From an uncultured Collinsella sp. (lineage in GTDB: Bacteria; Actinomycetota; Coriobacteriia; Coriobacteriales; Coriobacteriaceae): a stretch of DNA of 5,308 nucleotides. The position numbers were made by a program, and so were the translations under genes. The stretch covers positions 1 through 5,308 of the forward strand of contig URYW01000112.1 of NCBI GenBank assembly GCA_900552145.1, given 5' to 3'. Shown piece by piece: positions 1-5,308 of this stretch (position 1 is its first letter; every line of letters begins with the position of its first letter). The notes beneath the pieces are model-generated. The model saw only the letters and a program-made list of their open reading frames with translations, had not been told where the DNA came from and made no database searches.

Positions 1-138
1 GGCACCAGCCGTGCGGGCAAGGCGCTCCAGCTCATCGAGCGATCGATCGAGTGGCCATGCATTGTCGCGCCACTCAACACCAACCAAAATGGCACGCTCG
101 GGCTCGGGTGCCGTGGGAACAAGGGGGAAACGAGCCAT
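1..138 (-). CDS. hflX: GTPase HflX, N-terminal fragment (cut by window edge)
   Basis: Only the first 46 codons are in the window; the frame is still open at position 1. HflX is a ribosome-associated GTPase that binds the 50S subunit and helps split or rescue stalled and heat-damaged ribosomes. What is visible is the start of its N-terminal domain: a short leader, then ERAILVGVEW (residues 14-23) and SLDELERLARTAGA (33-46). These match the family pattern of a hydrophobic beta-strand followed by a helix rich in E and L. The GTPase domain lies outside the window, so the call rests on this short region and on position. The ATG shares a base with the miaA stop (TAATG), and a GAGG lies 7 nt upstream inside miaA, which fixes the start. 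A miaA-hflX neighbourhood is common in bacteria, which supports the call. No sign of damage. Confidence 0.85.
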   Translation of the reverse strand, partial: MARFPLVPTAPEPERAILVGVEWRDNAWPLDRSLDELERLARTAGA

Positions 139-1076
139 TAGGCAGCCTCAATACGATGCAGGATATCAGCAACGACCTCATCGATCGTACATTCATCCAT
201 ATCACACCACGCGATACGGTCATCGCGCTTAAACCACGAAAGCTGACGTTTGGCATAGCGACGCGAACGCATCTTAATGAGTTCGCGAGCCTCATCCATG
301 CTCGTCACGCCATTGAAAGCATCGATGATCTCTTTATAGCCAATTGCCTGCATCGAAGTCAGGGCATCTCCCAGCCCCTGGTCCATAAGACCGCGAACCT
401 CATCAACAAGACCCTGCTCAAACATCACATCGACACGTAGGTTAATGCGTTCATAGAGCACCTCGCGATTTCGCGTCAGGCCAAACCATAACGCATGATA
501 ATGCTCGCGCGGAACACTAAACTGCGACTTTTGTTGCGCATAGGAAACGCCATCATCGTGCATTTCGAGCGCGCGAATCACACGCCGCACGTTATGCGGA
601 TGAATAACAGCAGCTGATTCTGGATCGCGCTCGGCAAGCAGGGCATGCAGTTCTTCCTCGCCAATACGCTCGGCAAGCTCCTGATACCCCGCGCGACGAT
701 CGTCCTCAAGCTCGCCCGAGGGAAAATCCATCTCATCCAGGGCGGCCTTGAGATACAAGCCTGTGCCCCCGCAAAACACCGGTAGGCGGCCCTCGCCAAG
801 CAAACGCTCAACATGCGCGCGAGCGTCAGCCTGATAAAGCGCCGCAGAGTACGCCACACCCGGCTCTACAATGTCGACGAGACGCAGCGGCGCCGTACAC
901 TCATCGGGCGCCATCTTTGCGGTACCGATGTCCATGCCGCGATAGATTTGCATCGCATCGCACGACAGCACTTCGGACGAAAGACGAGCCGCCAAACGGT
1001 CGGCAACACCACTCTTACCAACCGCCGTCGGACCGACGATCGCAACGACGGAAAGACCTGCCCCGGGAGAAACCAT
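138..1076 (-). CDS. miaA: tRNA dimethylallyltransferase MiaA (tRNA A37 isopentenylation)
   Basis: MiaA transfers the dimethylallyl group of DMAPP to N6 of adenosine 37 in tRNAs that read codons starting with U, giving i6A37; it acts in the cytoplasm. The 312 residues are the usual family length. Visible motifs are the P-loop GPTAVGKS (15-22), the substrate motif SCDAMQIYRGMDIGTAK (38-54, with Asp40 and Gln43 in the conserved DxxQ spacing), GGTGLYLKA (103-111), HNVRRVIRALE (161-171), QAIGYKE (243-249) and KRQLSWFKRD (276-285). All key elements are intact. The ATG overlaps the miaB stop by one base (TAATG); the upstream ribosome site is weak (GAG about 8 nt away), so translation probably depends on ribosomes finishing miaB. 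Its product i6A37 is the substrate of MiaB, encoded just upstream, so the pair forms a consecutive pathway. Confidence 0.97.
   Translation of the reverse strand: MVSPGAGLSVVAIVGPTAVGKSGVADRLAARLSSEVLSCDAMQIYRGMDIGTAKMAPDECTAPLRLVDIVEPGVAYSAALYQADARAHVERLLGEGRLPVFCGGTGLYLKAALDEMDFPSGELEDDRRAGYQELAERIGEEELHALLAERDPESAAVIHPHNVRRVIRALEMHDDGVSYAQQKSQFSVPREHYHALWFGLTRNREVLYERINLRVDVMFEQGLVDEVRGLMDQGLGDALTSMQAIGYKEIIDAFNGVTSMDEARELIKMRSRRYAKRQLSWFKRDDRIAWCDMDECTIDEVVADILHRIEAA
146..149 (-). promoter_or_regulatory. Ribosome binding site of hflX, inside the miaA end
   Basis: GAGG on the minus strand, within the last codons of miaA and 7 nt before the hflX ATG at 138. Together with the TAATG overlap it supports the hflX start and coupled translation. 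Confidence 0.6.
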
Positions 1077-2446
1077 TAGCGCGGCTCGCCCACAACGGAG
1101 CCGGACAAATACCAGGTCTTGGCAACGTCAACGTCAACATCAACGATCTTGCCAACAAGCTGATCGATGCTGTAACCCTCGGGGATAGGCGCATGCACGG
1201 TCTGATTCTTGGGACTCTTGCCCAGCAGGACCGCGTCGTTCTTTTTACTCGTTCCCTCAATGAGCGCCGGCACCACAGTATGAAGCTCACCCTGGTTGTA
1301 CTCGTGCGCCGTGGTCTCGATAACCTTAACCAGGCGGTTGAAACGCTCGAGAATAACCTCATGCGGCGTAGGATCGTCAATCTCGGCGGCCGGGGTACCG
1401 GCGCGCTTGGAATAGATGAAGGTATAGGCCTGAGCATAGCGGACCGTCTCGGCAAGTGAGAGCGTCTGCTCAAAGTCTTCTTCAGTCTCGCCCGGGAAGC
1501 CAACGATAATGTCGGTCGAGAGCGCGATATCGGGCATGCGGTTGCGAATGCGATCGACCAGGCCCAGATAGTCCTCGCGTGTATAACGGCGATTCATCTC
1601 TTTGAGGATCCGTGTCGAACCTGACTGGACGGCCAGGTGCACCTGCGGCATAACGGCAGGCGTCTCGGCCATGGCGTCGATGGTCTCGGGGAGCAGATCC
1701 TTGGGATGCGAAGACGTAAAGAAGATGCGCTCCACACCCGTATCGCCCACGGCACGCAGCAGATCGGCAAAACGCGGCTTGCCAAACAGATCGCGACCAT
1801 ATGAGTTAACGTTTTGGCCCAGCAGCGTAATCTCACGCACGCCCTGGCGCACCAAACCGGTCACCTCGTCGACAATCTCCTCGAAGGGGCGACTTTTTTC
1901 GCGACCGCGCACGTACGGCACGATGCAATAGGTGCAGAAATTATTGCAGCCTGTCATGATGGGCACCCAGGCGTGATACTGGGTCTCGCGATGCCACGGC
2001 ATGCTCATGGCATCCGTATCCTCATGCTCATTGGTGCGGATATGACGCTTACCATCAAGGAACGCCTCGGCAATGAGCTCGGCCACATGTGCGATGGAAT
2101 GCGTGCCAAAGATGACATTGACGTTATCGACGTTGGTGAGCAGGCCCTCTCCATCACGCTGCGCGATGCAGCCGCCCACGGCAACCACACGCTTGCCCGA
2201 AGGCGAAGGCGGCAGGCTTTTGCAGGAATTGCACTGACCGTACAGGCGAGTATCGGCGGCCTCACGCACACAGCATGTCATGAAGACAACGATATCGGCA
2301 TGCTCGGGATCGAGCGCCATGAGGCAGCCATACGAATCAAGCAGACCGCTCACACGCTCGGAGTCGTGCTGATTCATCTGACAGCCAAAGGTGCGGATAA
2401 AGTAGGTTTTACCGGCAAGAATATCGCGTACGGAACGCTGGTCCAT
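1076..2446 (-). CDS. miaB: tRNA-2-methylthio-N6-dimethylallyladenosine synthase MiaB (radical SAM)
   Basis: MiaB is a radical-SAM methylthiotransferase with two iron-sulfur clusters that converts i6A37 in tRNA to ms2i6A37. Numbering from the chosen start (456 residues, a normal length): the N-terminal UPF0004 domain carries the cluster cysteines at FGCQMN (Cys22), MTCCVREAAD (Cys58) and GGCIAQRDGE (Cys93). The radical-SAM motif is GCNNFCTYC (Cys167, Cys171, Cys174), followed by LGQNVNSYG and FTSSHPKD. A TRAM RNA-binding domain fills about 385-455. Two ATGs lie six bases apart (2452 and 2446). AGGA is 3 nt from the first and 9 nt from the second, so I chose the second; the first would add only Met-His. 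The usual NTC before VRE is MTC here, and an additional CNSC sits at 72-75. The stop overlaps the miaA start. MiaB rather than MtaB or RimO is favoured by the motif set and by miaA next door. Confidence 0.97.
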   Translation of the reverse strand: MDQRSVRDILAGKTYFIRTFGCQMNQHDSERVSGLLDSYGCLMALDPEHADIVVFMTCCVREAADTRLYGQCNSCKSLPPSPSGKRVVAVGGCIAQRDGEGLLTNVDNVNVIFGTHSIAHVAELIAEAFLDGKRHIRTNEHEDTDAMSMPWHRETQYHAWVPIMTGCNNFCTYCIVPYVRGREKSRPFEEIVDEVTGLVRQGVREITLLGQNVNSYGRDLFGKPRFADLLRAVGDTGVERIFFTSSHPKDLLPETIDAMAETPAVMPQVHLAVQSGSTRILKEMNRRYTREDYLGLVDRIRNRMPDIALSTDIIVGFPGETEEDFEQTLSLAETVRYAQAYTFIYSKRAGTPAAEIDDPTPHEVILERFNRLVKVIETTAHEYNQGELHTVVPALIEGTSKKNDAVLLGKSPKNQTVHAPIPEGYSIDQLVGKIVDVDVDVAKTWYLSGSVVGEPR

Positions 2447-2455
2447 GTGCATAAG

Positions 2456-2459
2456 TCCT
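2456..2459 (-). promoter_or_regulatory. Ribosome binding site of miaB
   Basis: AGGA on the minus strand lies 3 nt before the ATG at 2452 and 9 nt before the ATG at 2446. The spacing favours the second ATG. The 45-bp gap between spoVS and miaB holds nothing else that I can recognise. Confidence 0.6.
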
Positions 2460-2491
2460 AACGATGGGGAGCGAAACGCGGCAAGCAGAAG

Positions 2492-2809
2492 CTATGCCAC
2501 AGGCTTAACATCATCCATGACGACGTTATCCATAGCAGCTCGATTGATCTGGTGAACGTAGATAGAAAGGCGGATGGCCGTGCGCGACTCCCCGTTAATG
2601 AGGATGTCGGAGAACACAGGCGCGCAGGAAATATCAAAACCGGTTGGAATCAAAAAACCGCGCGCGATAGCAACGGCCTTAATGGCCTGGTTGACAGCAC
2701 CGGCACCGACACACTGGATGTTGACGGGTACACCATCCTTGACCATGCCGGCGATGGCGCCGGCAACGGACGCGGGCGATGATTTGCTTGATACCTTCAG
2801 GCAATCCAT
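2492..2809 (-). CDS. spoVS: Stage V sporulation protein S (SpoVS) family protein
   Basis: SpoVS is a small Alba-like protein; in Bacillus subtilis it affects spore coat and stage V progression and septation, but homologues occur in many bacteria that do not sporulate and their role is unclear. The 105 residues begin LKVSSKSSPASVAGAIAG (4-21), then IQCVGAGAVNQAIKAVAIAR (31-50), and ESRTAIRL (74-81), near-identical in pattern to B. subtilis SpoVS. That protein has about 86 residues; here roughly 20 more follow (about 84-105, polar with VMDDVKPVA at the end). A longer frame runs up to 2884, but AGGAG exactly 7 nt before the ATG at 2809 and the family N-terminus settle the start. It has a 74-bp leader with promoter-like elements and is followed after 45 bp by miaB. 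Nucleic-acid binding is a family-level inference, not seen directly. Confidence 0.95.
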   Translation of the reverse strand: MDCLKVSSKSSPASVAGAIAGMVKDGVPVNIQCVGAGAVNQAIKAVAIARGFLIPTGFDISCAPVFSDILINGESRTAIRLSIYVHQINRAAMDNVVMDDVKPVA

Positions 2810-2816
2810 GAAGAAA

Positions 2817-2821
2817 CTCCT
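2817..2821 (-). promoter_or_regulatory. Ribosome binding site of spoVS
   Basis: AGGAG on the minus strand, 7 nt before the ATG at 2809. It is the strongest Shine-Dalgarno in the window and decides the spoVS start against the longer open frame that begins at 2884. Confidence 0.85.
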
Positions 2822-2825
2822 GCGT

Positions 2826-2842
2826 TTAAAAGTACGTTTTAA
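2826..2842. repeat. AT-rich inverted repeat in the spoVS leader
   Basis: TTAAAA and TTTTAA arms surround a 5-bp centre (GTACG), just upstream of the spoVS ribosome site. As RNA the stem would be six A-U pairs and weak. Its simple composition makes chance likely. Confidence 0.3.
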
Positions 2843-2850
2843 CTGCAATA

Positions 2851-2879
2851 ACTTTATCGTACCGAGTGGACTCGGTAAA
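2851..2879 (-). promoter_or_regulatory. Possible sigma-70-type promoter for spoVS-miaB-miaA-hflX
   Basis: On the minus strand TTTACC (2879-2874) and TAAAGT (2856-2851) are separated by exactly 17 bp; each matches four of six consensus bases (TTGACA, TATAAT). It sits in the only sizeable AT-rich gap of the window, about 40 bp before the spoVS start, where an internal promoter would be expected. The match is modest and such pairs arise by chance, so this is a candidate only. Confidence 0.3.
2860..2877. repeat. Perfect 8+8 bp inverted repeat upstream of spoVS
   Basis: TACCGAGT and ACTCGGTA (minus-strand reading) flank a 2-bp centre, forming an 18-bp dyad. It lies between the putative -35 and -10 elements, the classic place for a repressor operator. 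As RNA it could form a 7-bp stem with a 4-nt loop, but no U-run follows, so it does not look like an intrinsic terminator. Confidence 0.6.
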
Positions 2880-2883
2880 GGCA

Positions 2884-3969
2884 CTATTCCTCTTTGGCAA
2901 GATCGAAGGTCACGGTGATTCGATCACGCGAAACACGGATCTTTGGGTCGCCGCAAAGATTGAGATAGTACCGGGCGGCAAGGTCATTAAAGTCGCGCTC
3001 CACAGCACGCGAAAACTGTGCCATGTCATCCTTGGCAATACGCAGCCCACGACGATCCTTCGCGAGATCGACAGGAGCCGGCGCATGCGAGGATGAGTCA
3101 CGCTCGCGCAGCAGACGCGCAGTCACACCGCGAACGGGCTTAATCTGCCCTGCCAAAATGCGATGGGCCGTGCGCTCGGACATCTCAAGACCCAAACCCG
3201 AACAAATACGAATAAAGTCCTCGGCATCAGAGGCAAGGCCTAAACGATCGACAACCGGAAGCTCGCTCTCATCATCAATAAACAGGAGACGAGACGTATC
3301 GAGCCGACTTGACGCCTGAGCATAAAGGGTCGCGGCAATCTCAGACGGAGAACCAAGATAGACATCGCAACCACGCAACTCCTCGAGCGCAAACTCACAG
3401 GCAGCGCGAATAATATTATGCGGACCGCGAGCACAGACATAACGTCCGTCCTCATCCTTGACGGCCTGGGGCCAGCTGGACTGATCGGCACGCTCGCTGA
3501 GGCGGTCGGCCGCAACGCTCACCTTAAAGGCTGAGCCAAGATCGACACCAGACGTGACCACGCGGGCCTCGTCGGTGTTCTGCTTGATCGAAAACAATGC
3601 CATGCCACGACCGTGAACGCCCCAACGGTCCATCTTCATGCTCTCGAGCTTTGAGGTAACACGAGCATCGAAGATTCGCTCTTGCATATCCTGCGGAACA
3701 CCCGAGCCGTTATCCTGAAAGACAAGCGTGCGGACGCCATCTTCCTTGGTCGTGGCGAGATAGACCTTGTCGGCGCCGGCATCGCGAGCATTACGGAGCA
3801 TTTCGATGACGATATCCTCGACATGCTGAATGTCGTGCTTTGCCTGGCGCCGCTCGGCCTCCGAAACGCGGAGGCGGACATACCCCTCGCCAAGGTTCTC
3901 CTCGACGCGAAGGTTGCCCTCCCCCGACATCGACGCGATAAATGAGATGAGCTCGTTCGCGTCGCTCAT
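2884..3969 (-). CDS. Uncharacterised GHKL/MutL-type ATP-binding protein
   Basis: I recognise the ATPase fold but not a named gene. The 361-residue protein has the Bergerat nucleotide-binding motifs: N-box VIEMLRNARDAGADKV (54-69; Glu56, Asn60, Asp63), G1 box DNGSGVP (86-92), TSK at 105-107, and G2 box GVHGRGMALFSI (117-128). The EMLRNARDAGA and TSK...GxxGxxLxSI pattern is closer to MutL/Hsp90-type ATPases than to sensor kinases, and there is no His-containing dimerisation helix, signal peptide or membrane segment, so it is probably cytoplasmic. About 230 residues after the ATPase core resemble nothing I can name; 250-290 looks faintly like a helix-turn-helix. It lacks the MutL PAR-type transducer motif, so I do not call it MutL. 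The ATG is one base after the RNase Y stop (TAAtATG) with no clear Shine-Dalgarno, implying translational coupling. The partner or substrate is unknown; RNA metabolism is suggested only by its neighbours. Confidence 0.88.
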   Translation of the reverse strand: MSDANELISFIASMSGEGNLRVEENLGEGYVRLRVSEAERRQAKHDIQHVEDIVIEMLRNARDAGADKVYLATTKEDGVRTLVFQDNGSGVPQDMQERIFDARVTSKLESMKMDRWGVHGRGMALFSIKQNTDEARVVTSGVDLGSAFKVSVAADRLSERADQSSWPQAVKDEDGRYVCARGPHNIIRAACEFALEELRGCDVYLGSPSEIAATLYAQASSRLDTSRLLFIDDESELPVVDRLGLASDAEDFIRICSGLGLEMSERTAHRILAGQIKPVRGVTARLLRERDSSSHAPAPVDLAKDRRGLRIAKDDMAQFSRAVERDFNDLAARYYLNLCGDPKIRVSRDRITVTFDLAKEE

Positions 3970-3970
3970 A

Positions 3971-5308
3971 TTATTTAGCGATATCGACAGCGCGGCTCTC
4001 GCGAATCACGACGACGCGCACCTGACCGGGATACTCCATCTCTTCCTCGATCTGATGGGCGATATCGTGAGCCAGAACCGTGGACTGGGCATCGGAGATC
4101 TTGTCCGGCTGAACCATGACATGGACCTCGCGACCAGCCTGCATGGCATAGGTACGCTCGACGCCGTCATGGGAGTTGGCGATCTCCTCGAGCTTCTCAA
4201 GGCGCTTGATGTAGTTCTCGGCAGACTCGCGACGGGCACCGGGGCGAGAGGCTGAGACAGCATCGGCGGCCTGCACCAGGACATCGAGCACCGTGTTGGG
4301 GTCGACATCGGCATGGTGAGCCTCGATAGCGTGGACGATAACGGGCTTCTCGCCATAACGACGGGCGAGCTCGGCGCCGATGACGGCATGCGGGCCCTCG
4401 ACGTCGTGGTCAATTGCCTTGCCCAGGTCGTGAAGCAGACCGGCGCGCTTGGCGGTCACAACGTCCAGGCCAAGCTCGGAAGCCATCACGCCGCAGAGAT
4501 CAGAGACCTCGAGGGAGTGCTGAAGCACGTTCTGACCAAACGAGGTACGGTAGCGCAAGGCACCAAGGGTCTTGACGATCTCGGGGTGCAGGTCGTGGAT
4601 GCCAGTATCGAAGGCAGCCTGCTCGCCAGCCTCGCGCACGCGCTGCTGAACCAGGTCGGCAGCCTTGTGATACATCTCCTCGATGCGGGCAGGGTGAATG
4701 CGGCCGTCGGCGATGAGGTTCTCGAGGGCGACACGGGCGGTCTCACGACGGACCGGGTCGAAGCTCGAAAGAACGACGGTCTCGGGCGTGTCGTCGATCA
4801 CGAGGTTGACGCCGGAAACCTGCTCGAAGGTGCGGATGTTGCGACCCTCGCGACCGATAATACGGCCCTTGAGGTCATCAGAGGGAATGTGCACGGAGGT
4901 AACGGTGACCTCGGCAGTGTGGTCGGCAGCGCAGCGCTGAATCGCCGTTGTAATGATGTCTCTTGCCTTTTCCTCGGCGGTTTCTTTGTATTCGCTTTCG
5001 ATTTCGGAAAGCTTCATCGCCATTTCGTAACCAACGTCGGATTCGATCAACATGTCTTCGAGGTCATCGAAGAAGTCTTCATCGTCGTGGCGGTAGTTCG
5101 CCAGGAAACGGTTTAACCGCGCCCCGATGCCGTTGCGTGACTTTTCCAGCCCCTGGTCGTACTTCTTTTCCGTTTCGTCTTCTGCTTGGTCGTGATCCTC
5201 TTTTTGGGGTTGCTCAAGTTCTTCTTGGGCCTCAATCACCTCGGTCGGTGAAGCCGGGGTAGTGGGCTCCGGTTTGGCGATCTGGTTGACCCAGTCCGCC
5301 GTTACCGG
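3971..5308 (-). CDS. rny: FtsY-like N-terminus fused in frame to ribonuclease Y KH-HD region (5' end outside window)
   Basis: RNase Y is the membrane-anchored endoribonuclease that starts mRNA decay in many Gram-positives. Numbered from an internal GTG at 5239: from about residue 79 the sequence is RNase Y, with the end of the coiled coil, AIQRCAADH (99-107), a KH domain with GREG (129-132), IDDTPE (148-153), DPVRRE (161-166), and an HD domain with His241, His270-Asp271 and Asp326, ending VIRESRAVDIAK like the family. Catalytic residues are intact. The normal N-terminal membrane helix and most of the ~180-residue coiled coil are missing. In their place is an acidic stretch and GLEKSRNGIGARLNRFL, then DLEDMLIESDVGYEMAMKLSE, the start of the FtsY N-domain. 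The frame stays open to 5308, adding 23 Pro/acidic residues, so the true start lies outside; the GTG has no good ribosome site. It could be a genuine fusion or a chimera. Confidence 0.9.
   Translation of the reverse strand, partial: PVTADWVNQIAKPEPTTPASPTEVIEAQEELEQPQKEDHDQAEDETEKKYDQGLEKSRNGIGARLNRFLANYRHDDEDFFDDLEDMLIESDVGYEMAMKLSEIESEYKETAEEKARDIITTAIQRCAADHTAEVTVTSVHIPSDDLKGRIIGREGRNIRTFEQVSGVNLVIDDTPETVVLSSFDPVRRETARVALENLIADGRIHPARIEEMYHKAADLVQQRVREAGEQAAFDTGIHDLHPEIVKTLGALRYRTSFGQNVLQHSLEVSDLCGVMASELGLDVVTAKRAGLLHDLGKAIDHDVEGPHAVIGAELARRYGEKPVIVHAIEAHHADVDPNTVLDVLVQAADAVSASRPGARRESAENYIKRLEKLEEIANSHDGVERTYAMQAGREVHVMVQPDKISDAQSTVLAHDIAHQIEEEMEYPGQVRVVVIRESRAVDIAK
5006..5308 (-). other. 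ftsY: FtsY-derived segment (acidic A region plus start of N-domain)
   Basis: This part of the fused frame matches the SRP receptor FtsY rather than RNase Y. It opens with a Pro/Glu/Gln/Lys-rich acidic stretch typical of the poorly conserved FtsY A region. It then shows the first N-domain helices: LEKSRNGIGARLNRFL corresponds to the family's LxKTRxxLxxxLxxLF, and DEDFFDDLEDMLIESDVG to IDEDLFEELEELLLxADVG. The match stops after AMKLSE, before the rest of the N-domain and the whole GTPase domain. Glutamate codons here are mostly GAA, unlike the RNase Y body, where nearly all are GAG. Confidence 0.8.

Noticed and set aside
1814..2461. A 215-codon plus-strand frame opposite miaB
   Set aside because: It is antisense to conserved MiaB motifs and shows no domain of its own; the same applies to the plus-strand frame at 917-1459.
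2860..2877. Palindrome as an intrinsic terminator after the ATPase gene
   Set aside because: No T-run follows the stem on either strand.
2810..2884. Longer SpoVS start giving 25 extra N-terminal residues
   Set aside because: The strong AGGAG 7 nt before the ATG at 2809 and the family N-terminus favour the shorter protein; the extra codons cover the promoter-like gap.
2884..3969. Calling the ATPase a histidine kinase, the anti-sigma factor SpoIIAB, or MutL
   Set aside because: No phospho-acceptor His domain or sensor segment is present, it is much longer than SpoIIAB, and the MutL transducer and endonuclease motifs are absent.
4313..5116. A 267-codon open frame on the plus strand opposite RNase Y
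   Set aside because: It lies entirely antisense to a clear KH-HD protein and its translation has no recognisable motif; long mirror frames are expected in GC-rich coding DNA.
5237..5239. GTG as the true start of the RNase Y frame
   Set aside because: The same frame stays open another 23 codons to the window edge with FtsY-like acidic composition, and no good ribosome site precedes the GTG.

Overview
This is a compact, single-strand block of housekeeping genes: every gene I can support is on the minus strand, so it reads from position 5308 down to 1. Codon use is moderately GC-rich. The combination of an RNase Y, a SpoVS protein, MiaB, MiaA and HflX with short or overlapping junctions suggests a Gram-positive bacterium. 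My best guess is an actinobacterium of the class Coriobacteriia (Collinsella-like), but this is inferred from gene content and protein style and was not checked against a database.

Layout in transcription order: (1) 5308-3971, a reading frame open at the window edge. Its last ~343 residues are the KH and HD domains of ribonuclease Y, but its first ~100 residues are the acidic leader and N-domain start of the signal-recognition-particle receptor FtsY. (2) 3969-2884, a 361-residue GHKL/MutL-type ATPase of unknown function, one base after RNase Y. (3) A 74-bp AT-rich gap with a possible promoter, a perfect 8+8 bp inverted repeat and a good Shine-Dalgarno. (4) 2809-2492, SpoVS. (5) 2446-1076, MiaB. 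(6) 1076-138, MiaA, sharing TAATG with miaB. (7) 138-1, the first 46 codons of HflX, sharing TAATG with miaA. No tRNA, rRNA, mobile element, CRISPR array or convincing terminator was seen. No gene-free stretch exceeds 74 bp.

The genes centre on RNA: mRNA decay (RNase Y), two successive modifications of tRNA base A37 (MiaA makes i6A, MiaB converts it to ms2i6A), and ribosome maintenance (HflX). SpoVS and the ATPase are the less understood members. The order rny - X - spoVS - miaB resembles the Bacillus subtilis order rny - ymdB - spoVS - tdh - kbl - miaB, with the ATPase in the ymdB slot.

The most striking feature is the in-frame FtsY/RNase Y join near 5005. It is either a real gene fusion that removes the RNase Y membrane anchor and most of its coiled coil, or an assembly or recombination chimera at the end of the sequence. 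The sequence alone cannot decide, and the artefact explanation should be tested first.
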